This document shows, one piece after another, positions 43,498 to 52,682 of a stretch of 64,000 nucleotides of DNA. The stretch covers positions 1,178,001-1,242,000 of the forward strand of contig JAGMWG010000011.1 in assembly GCA_020744225.1 (NCBI GenBank), given 5' to 3'. The notes below the pieces were generated by a model, which ran no database searches, was not told where the DNA came from, and saw nothing but the letters and a program-made list of their open reading frames with translations. This DNA comes from Paraphoma chrysanthemicola (Eukaryota > Ascomycota > Dothideomycetes > Pleosporales > Phaeosphaeriaceae). How positions within the stretch are numbered: the first letter of the stretch is position 1; each line of letters starts with the position of its first letter. A program made the translations under genes and the position numbers.

Positions 43498-46109
43498 ATG
43501 GAGATGGTAGTCGACGACATCAATCGGTATGATTTATCAACAAGAGTATTCGCGCTTGGCAAGACGGCATGGAAGGTTGGAATCACCCTTTCGAACCTTG
43601 ATGACAACATTGAAACCAACGGCTTCGCGGTCACTGACCTCACCGAGGACGTCAAATCTCTTGGCAATGTGTGCGATGTTGCCTACGCGCGGTTGGAAGA
43701 TGTAAGGAAGAGAAACGACGCTCGCTCAATCCTGCCTGCTGAACTTATCCACCGTATATGGGCCTGCTTCGCAGCACAAGTAGATGCAACCAGTCATGCA
43801 ATAGAGGAGCTGAACCAGTTTGTCAGATTTGTACGAGGCGAGAACACAGAAACCATTGGTCAAGCTCAGTGTACCAGAAGATTGGAGAAGAGCAGTAAGC
43901 AATTGCCCGATCCTCGAACAAATATTGGCAGGCACGCAGAGAGCTTAAGTGTGGCATTGCAACTGATTATCACGTAAGCTTTGTATCTCTCCAAAATTGA
44001 CCACCTCTTATGTTCTGCAGGATCAATGCGCATTTCAGCCATCATAAAGCTCAAGGGCACCTTTTAGGTGACCTGAGTAAGCTCCAAAAGATGGTGGACT
44101 CAATAAGGATTTCCATGCGACAGACCAAACTCTCACAAACAAACGACAGCCTACTAGAATGCGCTCACGAAGTCATCCAAAGGGGCACAGTGATGTATGA
44201 AGCAGGTTTTGCAGCCGATTCCAACGCCGAGATCCTGCAAGAGACGCACAACATTGCGAGCACAAGAAGCTGGATCGACATCTTGAAGGTCATTCGCTCC
44301 GATCAGCACAATATCATTCCGCCAGACGACTATTTTGACAGCAATTCCCCGGAGCTGAAAACGAGCGTGACGCAACAAATGAACCATGGCTCGCAAGACG
44401 ACCTGCAAGTCGATCTTGCAAAATCAGCGCTAGAAACAGGCACAAAAGCGTTCGATGCCGGGGAGTGGGAAGAAGCAGCCTCCCTCCTTGAAGAAGCTGT
44501 TCTAGTATTAGAACAGCTGGCGCCGCAACAACGCAAATTCTGCGACTTATTCACCCTGCATTATCAACTCTATGTCTGCTCATATCACACCCGAGAGCCC
44601 CAGCATGCTAAAGAAGCTCTTCTTGATCTAGTCAAGCAGCCAACGAGCACAGACAAGCAGCGAGAATGCATTCTGGATGCGACACACCTACTGGCACAAA
44701 TATTCATGCGCAATGGAGACTTGAACAGCGCTCGATCGCAATGCGAGTCTGCATTGCAAGGACGGAGAAAGCTGCTGGGCAAACACAGCGATGCCGCCTT
44801 TGAATCGCTAGCACTGATGGCTCACATATATGTATTATTGAACAAACGCGCTCTCGCCAAGTCGTGCTTAGCAATGATACCAGAAAAACGGAGAGAGGCT
44901 GTCCTCGCAGCCGTGGAGGTTTCGCTAGGTCCAGGCATCGAACATCTGGACTTTTCCTCCCTATTGACGCCACAAGCGCAACTAGATTCTCCACGGCCCG
45001 AGACCGTAAGACAAAGTATCTGCAGTGACGCTTCTGGATCGACCGCAGGATTGGGACTCGATAGAACTATCTTCGACTATGGTTCGGCTATCAAACCTTC
45101 ATCCACAGCCAGTCCTCAATCAGTCACACGAACGTTGGCTTCAACCGACTCTTCAGGGCAGAATCTTCACTCCCATATGGCCGTATCCTCTTCTTTCAGG
45201 AATGTCCGAGAGGCAAAGCTTATGGGAAAAGAGAGGCCAGCCGACCAATCCTTGTCGGTTTCCCCTCAAGAAGGCAGTGTAGCCAGGATCGGGAGGCTAC
45301 CCTCGCAAGCAAGCGCAGCGTACAAGACCAGTCCGGCATCTCGAAAAGCAATATATGAAAAGATGGGTTGCCAGCCTCGAGATCGCATCGAGGAAGCAGT
45401 ATGTTCTGGGGATTACGCAGCTCTCATCAATCTACTTGCGAAGAAGAAAAGCTTCTGGCGCTCAGGTCTTCGAAAACGCGTCCGGCCAGAGCGCGTAACC
45501 GCACTCCACTTTGCCGCGCTTTTTGGTGAGATCGACATGGCTCGGCGTCTACTTGATGCCAACTACAATGTCAATGAAGTCCCATTCGGCTACTCGACGA
45601 GCCTCACGCCACTAAACTTTGCTGTTGGTGCTCGGCAAGCAGATATGGTGAGGTTTCTCATCGAAAATGGCGCAAAACCAGCAGAATCAGAGTCCTGGTC
45701 CGCGCTTGCTGCGCAGCTGCTGAGTCGATCGTGGCTCGCGAAGACGCTGCTTGACGATGAGAAGGAGTTGTTATCGACCCGAATTATCGCAACCATGAGT
45801 GTCTTGCTTCAGTATCAGTGGGATATAAGGGAGCCAATTGATGCAAGCAGAAGCACTGTGCTACACCGAGCAGTCAGTTTCTGGACCGGCGAGTACAAAT
45901 TGGACTTGGACGTTCGAACCAACATCACCTTGTTCATGTGTGAGCGAGGCGCAAATCCTTTCCAGCAAGATGCGGCGGGAAAGACACCGTACGACTTAGC
46001 CCAAGCCTCTGGCCACCAAAATCTCATAAGCATACTCGAGCAAGCACCAATGATGGGGCTGTATACTAGTGATATGGAGCCCGTGGAACTTCCGGAACAT
46101 CCCCTTTGA
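43498..46109 (+). CDS. Ankyrin- and TPR-repeat protein with STAND-type fungal N-terminal domain
   Basis: Predicted cytoplasmic signalling or scaffold protein. Two exons, 43498-43973 and 44021-46109, joined across a 47-nt intron (GTAAGC...CAG), encode 854 aa. The N-terminal 160 residues (VFALGKTAWKVGITLSNLDD and VTDLTEDVKSLGNVCD) resemble the helical domain at the N-terminus of fungal NACHT and ankyrin proteins; this is recognition by pattern, not proof. A TPR-like region spans about 290-430, with ETGTKAFDAGEWEEAASLLE and LLGKHSDAAFESLALMAHIY. A Ser/Thr-rich linker follows, then ankyrin repeats at about 650-720 (TALHFAALFGEIDMARRLL, LTPLNFAVGARQADMVRFL) and 768-840 (TVLHRAV, GKTPYDLAQASGHQNLISIL). 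No nucleotide-binding domain is present. Neighbours to the right are accessory genes. Confidence 0.85.
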
Positions 46110-47084
46110 TAGAACAACTGAGAAACATGACTCATAGCATGGAACCCTGTCATGGATCATGGCATGCAGTTGCTTGGTCTCGTCCGGAATTTGGAAACTA
46201 AGTACTGTACCCTTGATTTGAAGCACGGAGCCTGCACTAGGCCGCTTGAAGAAGGGCACCCAGGCTTATCGGTACTAGCATGTTACCCCACAGCCGAACG
46301 TCAGCTTATCTAGCACTTGTTCACACCCTCGCACACAGTGATAGCAAGACGATACAATAGCCGATGGTTTATTTTCCGGTCGTTCACGAGTCGCTTGTAG
46401 TCCCAGTCACCTCAAATTTCTCCAAAGTCGCTGCGCACAAACTTGTCTGGTGGTGGGGTCTCAGAAGCTTTCATTGAAGCTGTCCCAAACCGCCTAACGC
46501 CCGCTGCATCAACTCAGAAGCTCTCAACATACACGGTATAGAGTGCGGCTAAAGCAAGGCGTTTCCCGCCGCTAGTCGCTAGCTTGGTGCGAGAAAGCTA
46601 CCACATTTTGACTAGGCAGTCACTTCGGCACATTTGCAGCATCTGCCGAGGTACCGATATGTGCCTTATCAATTATGCCTAGACAGGTACGGTACCTGGC
46701 AGCGGCTATGGTGTGGGATATTATGCACGGGCCCTGGAGATATCGGAAGAGTTGGGTCGCATGAACTCTGGGCTGTGGTTAGGTCAGAATCGCTCTAGCA
46801 TGGGTAGGTGACAGGTCAGGTCGTGCAGACTCTAAGTCTTTGGTTAGGTCTCATGTTATCATTCTCGTCCCCAAGCCAGCCTATACCCATTTACCTATCT
46901 CGAACACCCTGGCTGCTAAAGCCAGTCTTCTCGGGCATTGCCACTTCCTTGATCCTTGCTAGGCAGACTCGATCCGATGCGGGGCCTTCACCACCCGAAT
47001 GGCCCCCCATATAAAACGTCTATTTGTAGTGGTTGGATCTTTACAAGTCTCAATCACAACGAAGGTCTTAGCTGAATAGCGACG
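46110..47084. other. Intergenic region upstream of the esterase gene
   Basis: About 975 bases. The first part is the 3' untranslated region of the ankyrin gene, the last 75 bases the core promoter of the esterase. Nothing else is recognised. Confidence 0.6.
47010..47016 (+). promoter_or_regulatory. TATA box of the esterase gene
   Basis: TATAAAA lies 75 bases before the esterase ATG at 47085, which would place the transcription start near 47040 and leave a leader of about 45 nt. The spacing fits a working TATA box and suggests regulated rather than constitutive expression. Confidence 0.6.
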
Positions 47085-48168
47085 ATGGCAAAACAACGAC
47101 AGTATACAGATTCATGGCTGCAGGTAAACAACCCTTGCACTGGTTATGCTCCACTCACAGCTTGACAACTTCCAGGTCGAGCAAGAGCTTGGAGGTAGAT
47201 TGGTAGTCCACGGGACCGCACAGGAACAGCGTGCCGCATTCGACGGTATGGCGCAAGCCACCGCCGCACATTTGCCTCCACCAAGCAAGAACCTCCAAGT
47301 GACGGACCATGATATTTCCGGATTACGACTCCGGACATACCGATCAACGGCTGCATCTGAAGAACTATTGCCAATTGGAATCTTTGCCCATGGAGGAGGT
47401 TTCCTCTGGGGATCACTGGACAGCGAAGACAGCTTCTGCCGAGCACTGGCGGAACGAGTGAAGACTGTCATCGTCAGCGTTGACTATCGTCTCTCTCCCG
47501 AGCACAAAGCTCCCGCTCAACTCGAAGATATGCTGGCGGGCTTCCAATGGGCAAGCTATCTCCTCCAGCACATTCCGAAAAGTTGAGTACTAACCAAGAA
47601 TCAGGCCTACGACAATGCATCCATGATCAAAGGTGACCGAAATCGGGTCTATACTATGGGCGGCTCGGCCGGTGGTACTCTCACCTTAGCCGTTACGCGC
47701 AAAACTCTCCTCGGACAAACATCACTGCCAAAGAACGTTGTCAAGGGCGTTGTATCTCTCGTACCACTCGCGATACACTACGAGAATGTTCCCAAGGACT
47801 ACCAGTCCGAGTATATCGCCCATACGCAGAATGCAACCGGTGTCCCATTCATCGATGCAGCTTCGGTAAAGGACTGCGTCACATTTTTAGGACTCGACCC
47901 GAACGACAAGGAGTATCTTGTCGGCAATGATCCAGAATCGCACAAGCTGTTCCCTCCTACGTACATTGCAACATGCGAGTTCGATCCGTTGAGAGACGAC
48001 GGCAAAATCATAGCGGAGATGTTACAAAAGGCGGGTGTTCCGGTGAACTATAAGAATTATGATGGGTTGCCACACGCTTTCTGGTTTTTGCCGATGTTAC
48101 CGGAGACGAAAGGGTTCATAAAAGATACGGCAGAGGCGTTGGAGTGGGTTATCGGCCAGATGAAGTAG
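47085..48168 (+). CDS. Alpha/beta hydrolase, HSL-family esterase/lipase
   Basis: Carboxylic ester hydrolase of the hormone-sensitive lipase (alpha/beta hydrolase fold-3) family; substrate unknown. Three exons, 47085-47123, 47176-47550 and 47605-48168, encode 325 aa, the usual size. The oxyanion-hole motif HGGG is at about 85-88 (GIFAHGGGFLWGS). The nucleophile is Ser at about 159 in GGSAGG, the acid Asp at about 265 in CEFDPLRDD, and the His at about 295 in GLPHAFWF, so the triad is complete. The second intron (54 nt) begins GCAAGC rather than GT and ends ATCAG with a perfect TACTAAC branch site; this GC-AG splice restores the family reading FQWAYDNAS. Without it the frame stops after 146 codons. 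No signal peptide is seen, so the enzyme is probably intracellular. Confidence 0.9.
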
Positions 48169-50680
48169 AGAGGTTGTTTCATAGCCCTCGATCTGGGTTT
48201 GCGGTGAGGTCAAGGCGGAACGCTCCTGAGGTTATTAGCGCGGGACACGGAGATTGGTCTTTGACGGGGGTTCCGCTGTTCGTATGCTACTCTTGATAAC
48301 ATGGTTTCCTGGTATACTTATAGACTGCAAGATGCATACTTACAGATGTGAGGCTGCGAAGCTAAAAGCCAGTGCAACCATGACTATCGGGCTTATATGA
48401 AGCCAGGGTGCACTGAAGTACGACCAGCGATCTGATCAATAACTTATCTTTTCAGACGTCAGCTGAGAGGATAAAATATGTTATATCAGACTGCTGGAAA
48501 CTTAAAATTACAGAAGTCAAGTTGGTCCTTTCCTGGGAGTGCCTTTACAATCATGCGGCTTGCAAAGCGCTGGCCAGCGAGGCTAATGCAATATCCTCCC
48601 TTCCCCGCCACCCCGCAACCACGCAACGCAGATCGTTTGAAAGCCACAAACCATCGCATTACTTCCATACACAAAACTGGTAGTATATGTCCCATGAGCA
48701 CATTATACTCAGACTTCACCTTCGACATTTCGCATGACGTGCGACCCGTTCGATCGCATGTACGACGTAAAGGAGCAGGAAGTGAATGAGCGATGGCTTC
48801 TGGATGGTAGGCATCGATTATTGCGACGCGCGTACTCTGCCGCGAGGCGCTTCTCAGCTTCTCAGCCAGCCCTCCCGCTACAATGCCTTTTCTAGCATGG
48901 AGCTTTCGCAACACTGCCCTTTGCAGTACATCGAATCTATTCATTCAAGTCCTACCGCAGAAGCTCACAGTGCACGAGTAAGGCTTTACAAGTGGAGTTC
49001 ATTACACTACATGCTGACATTACTCTCTGGTTCTCACGAAGATAAAGATCAGCCCAAAAGTATGCTTCCCCCTGAAATTTAAAGCCGCCATTAGATCCTT
49101 GATGCAACGAGATTGTCTCGAGCGGTCCATGTCTGTAAGGTAAATTTACTCGGTAGTCTTCTGGTCTCGCTGATTAGCACGATCCAGACAATAGAATGAG
49201 CGAAACCCTGCATCAGGAATTGGCTTAAGATCTCGCTTCGGTGCATTCCAAGACTTGCTGTCAATCGCCGACAGGTGATTGACTAGAACGATTTCATGCC
49301 TATGAGACAGCTACATACTAGCCGCGGACACTAATTAGATGTTGAGGTAACTCAAATCGATATCAGTGCAATGTAGTCAAGATGGGTAATACTGAAGCGT
49401 TGCTTTCATGCCCGAAAAGCGCCAACTTACTTGTCAGCTAGTAAAACAAGATTCAGTAGAGGGCATCAAGATCATGAATGCAACAATTATTGAATGCGTG
49501 AGAAGTGCCAGTAGATATCTGCAGAAACGATATTTAGGCATGTATTGCCCCACTGAGCCAACTGGACACCACAGATTATTCCTGAATTGACATGAAATTT
49601 TGCAATTGCACGCCCTGCGAGGGCGACTGAATGAACTAGTTGCGTTCGACATAGAACCTTTGCATTGTCTAGATCACGCTGAAAGGCCCTTCAGCCGCGG
49701 CTGAACCAGGCCTCACGCTCAAACCGACATGGCTCATTCTTGAATGCAGCTCCCGCAGCTCCTCGGCCAGCAGAAAGCTTGCTATCTGCAATAGAAATCT
49801 TGTTCGATTAGGGCCTTTGGTAAGAACGACGAGTCATAGGCTTAAGCTTCATCGCCTCCTGTATCGTCCTTGAGAGCTGAAAATCATCCCGGCAACAGTT
49901 GACCAGTATGCAACGACGGGAGTTTATAGCCTCTATTGACCGACATACTTCAACACGAAGTAATGCAAGTCCAGCTGTGCGCAGCCAGCCACAGAACTCA
50001 AGCAATGCCATGATATGCTTGTTTTCTTCTGCAAAAATGCTCCCACGCTCGCTTGTCCGTATCTTCTATAGGACCGATCAAGAAACAAGCGGTCGCCGAG
50101 GTTCTAGAACACTGATTTCATCGACCTTTGTGGCGTTTTGCATGTCTGGACGATCGAACGTTACACTACAGTGCATTTGTAGAGAATGAGTTGTGTCATC
50201 TCGATGCCAAGAAGGCTTGTCATATCTTAGCTGAAGCTTCATGGCTGGTCGATAAGCAGCTGAACGGGCCCATACGAGGCCAATAAACGTCGCAAAAGTA
50301 GCCGATCCCGAAAATGGTTGCAGTTTTTGAAACCCTCAGGCGATACTGTGCTGCAGAATCATGCACTCGTGATATATTTTGCACGAATGATTTGGCCGTC
50401 ACATCTCAGCTCTCCACTGATGCATCTCGCCTGTGCTGCAAGGGGTTTGTTTTCTAAAAGCAGTAAAGCCGAGAGTAGGCCAGAGGAGACATAGACAGAG
50501 AACTTGTTCAGCACAATTAGTTTTAGCGCTATTCGAACCGTGTATATAAGGTAGACTCGTCTCGCTTCACTGCTTCAGTTATCGCAGCTTATTCTTGGTA
50601 CGCCTCGATACTCTCACAATCAGTCTATATCATTTTCCAGATACCAACCTAACAGTACCAATCTATCCTCTTGCTTAAAC
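48169..50680. other. Long gene-poor stretch in the accessory region
   Basis: About 2.5 kb without a recognisable gene, noticeably richer in A and T than the flanking core regions. Frames such as 48486-48944 (minus, 152 codons) and 49808-50011 (minus) are open but have no domain. The region could hold decayed sequence, but I see no transposon features such as terminal repeats or polymerase fragments. The last 140 bases contain the core promoter of the next gene. Confidence 0.5.
50543..50550 (+). promoter_or_regulatory. TATA box of the lectin-like gene
   Basis: TATATAAG lies 138 bases before the ATG at 50681. A start site about 30 bases downstream would give a leader of about 105 nt, which is A/C-rich and free of ATG codons, ending CTTGCTTAAAC before the ATG. 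This fits a strong, regulated promoter. Confidence 0.6.
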
Positions 50681-51208
50681 ATGGCTCCAAAAACAACTTC
50701 AAGCACGCTTGTGACTGGAGACTACACGTACATCTTCCTTAATCGACCGGACACCCAGCATATTGACTACATCCGCTTCAAATCCCCAGATGGTGACGTC
50801 CAGACGGGAAAAATTGGGACGGCCGACCGGCAGATATTCACCAACGAGGGTCCCATTGATACCCTCAGGTTCCCCAATGGGTCCATCCGCTTGTACTACA
50901 TTGGAATCACAGGAAACAACGACAATGTCGTACGCGAAATCAAGCTCGAAAATGCGGACAGCGATGCCACAGACCCAAAGACACAATGGGCCTGGGCAGA
51001 AGTTACGGACAAGGAAATGCTGTTCGAGAACAAAGTCCCTATCAACAATAGGCTCGTTGACACTTCTTCGTTCCTCGCCGTTACCATGAGTAAAGGACAG
51101 CCCGCAATGAGCTACAAAGCGAACAATCAGCCGATAATTCAGTATGCTTACTTCAACGGGAACAAGTTCATTACCACCACTCTGGACTTGCCAGATCTTT
51201 TCAACTAG
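50681..51208 (+). CDS. Small hypothetical protein with lectin-like beta-propeller character
   Basis: Unrecognised 175-aa protein from a single exon. It contains three similar-looking beta-rich stretches: YTYIFLNRPDTQHIDYIRF, SIRLYYIGITGNNDNVVREI with a following WAWAEV, and SSFLAVTMSKGQPAMSY with IIQYAYFNGNKF. This spacing recalls blades of fungal fucose-binding (AAL-like) lectins, of which it would be about half; the call is only a resemblance by eye. No signal peptide, membrane segment or cysteine is seen, so if it is a lectin it would be cytosolic or leave by a non-classical route. The strong TATA box and full-length open frame argue for a working gene. Its accessory surroundings fit a variably present gene. 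Confidence 0.6.
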   Translation: MAPKTTSSTLVTGDYTYIFLNRPDTQHIDYIRFKSPDGDVQTGKIGTADRQIFTNEGPIDTLRFPNGSIRLYYIGITGNNDNVVREIKLENADSDATDPKTQWAWAEVTDKEMLFENKVPINNRLVDTSSFLAVTMSKGQPAMSYKANNQPIIQYAYFNGNKFITTTLDLPDLFN

Positions 51209-51649
51209 GTATGGTGAGAAACTAGGAGATGTTCATGTAGTTGGTGGCTCTGGAAATTGTTTTAAGGTGGGGTTACGAAGATAAGAATCACGCATTTCAA
51301 TGTGAATATCAGTCAATAGTGCTTAGTCCACAAGATTTAACTCATTATGACTCTATTTTAATGGATAACTTTGGCACGTATCGCTCGCCGCTCGAGAAAT
51401 GGCTTCTAGAGCAATTACGAGTGTCGAGTGAGCTATACCTCCCGCAATCGCCTCAATTACCGCCTTGCATTCATGAAAGTATGACTGATGCTTAAAGCTC
51501 CACAGATAGCGTTAGATGGTCACAATCTTGTTTTCTGCATCATGATCATGGCTACGTTGAAAAGCGTAGTAAAATTGCGAAGCCGTATGCGCATCACGTC
51601 CACCTAGTGGATATGGAATCGTTTGATCTGGTTGGAGAGAACGGTGAGA
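51209..51649. other. Region between lectin-like gene and amidase remnant
   Basis: About 440 bases. The plus frame starting at 51241 is open for 84 codons, meets one TAA at 51493, then stays open into the amidase remnant. The translated parts are not recognisably amidase and no other family is evident. It could be unrelated sequence or a very diverged upstream part of the pseudogene. Confidence 0.4.
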
Positions 51650-52344
51650 AAATTGTGCTAAGTACAAGACACTGTAGGTCTACAGCAAGATCATTCGGCA
51701 TAACATATTTCAAAGATGACGACTTCGCAAAAGACCTTAACAGGTATCTTGAAGACTTGGAGATGTCTCCTGTACGATCCCTCAAAGAGATGATCGACTT
51801 CAATGAAGCCCACGCCGATGCAGAACTACCACCAGGTCAGTACTAAGTCTAGCATGATCTTGAGCTTGTTTTGACCCATTGGCAGAAGCGCGGAATCAAA
51901 ACCATTTGACTGACGCGTATGCACAAAACGCATCACCCGACAAATACGAGCGTCACTTCAAACATTTCCAACATGTAGCCAAGACACAGGCTCTCAATCG
52001 TATGTTGACACATACAATGTTAACATTATCATGGGGCCTGCGGATAGTTTTCTCACAAGTCACGAATCAGGAAGCGGTCAGTATTTTTGGCCTCGAACAC
52101 AGGCGATATAAAATGTCTGATAGAATGTAGCGGGATATCCCGTGGCATCCTTGCCCCTGTCGTAACTGAGGTACAATGGTAGGCCATTCGGCCTTGCAGC
52201 GATTGCTGCGGTAGGGCAGGAAAGGTGTTGATCAGAATGATGAGTGCGTGGCAAGGTATGTTTGGGAGGCGTAAGCCGCTTCAAATGGTTGCAGAATTGC
52301 TATCTGGAGAAAGAAGACTGACTTCAAGCACTAGATTGGAGTAA
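51650..52344 (+). pseudogene. Decayed 3' half of an amidase-family gene
   Basis: Conceptual translation shows the C-terminal part of an amidase signature family enzyme: FAKDLNRYLEDL, SLKEMIDFNEAHADAELPP, MGPADSFLTS, AGYPVASLPLS, YNGRPFGLAAIAAVGQE and MSAWQGMFGRRKPL, in the right order. Two introns can still be traced (51836-51885 and 52077-52130), both starting GTCAGT and both joining homologous sequence in frame. The gene is broken: a frameshift lies near 52015, an in-frame TAA at 52163-52165 follows ASLPLS, and small insertions and deletions near 52220-52240 put the last segment in another frame. The 5' half with the Ser-cis-Ser-Lys catalytic core is absent from the window. Preserved splice sites suggest fairly recent decay of a gene, not a processed copy. 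Confidence 0.8.
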
Positions 52345-52682
52345 TAGAGATGTGACCGCAAAGATGGAGTCGGTCGTTCGTGCAATGTTAAAGAGCTTCT
52401 GTGTCAGGTCTTTCTACCACAGGCAGCAACTCAATAGGTACCATCAAATCTCATCTAGGCAGTGTGATTCCTAGCTACTGGTTGGTATTATCCCAGTTAG
52501 TGTAAAGCATATGCAACTTCGAGCGGGAGAAGATCAACTATCAACCCCGATCGCATGAGGCTGAGCATGGTGGCGGAGGCGCAAGCGTGCATATGGGCGT
52601 GCCAACATGCGCTGGCGCGCCCCACACAAAGCCTGCGCATTGCCCTTTAGACCTGGACTTGTCGCAACGTTCGCATACTGAA
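52345..52682. other. Intergenic region upstream of the ULD-domain gene
   Basis: About 340 bases, probably promoter and leader of the next gene. The frame is open upstream of the chosen ATG from 52587, with an ATG at 52590, but that part does not match the conserved N-terminus. Confidence 0.55.

Noticed and set aside
47551..47604. GT donor at the GTTGAG near 47582 as an alternative to the GC donor
   Set aside because: It would give an intron of only about 23 nt with the branch site almost at the donor, and would keep a non-conserved insert.
48486..48944. Minus-strand frame of 152 codons
   Set aside because: No recognisable family, basic composition, lies in a gene-poor stretch; the ATG is not in a notable context.
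48169..50680. Possible transposon relic in the AT-richer gap
   Set aside because: No terminal repeats, target duplications or polymerase/integrase fragments were seen; only base composition suggested it.
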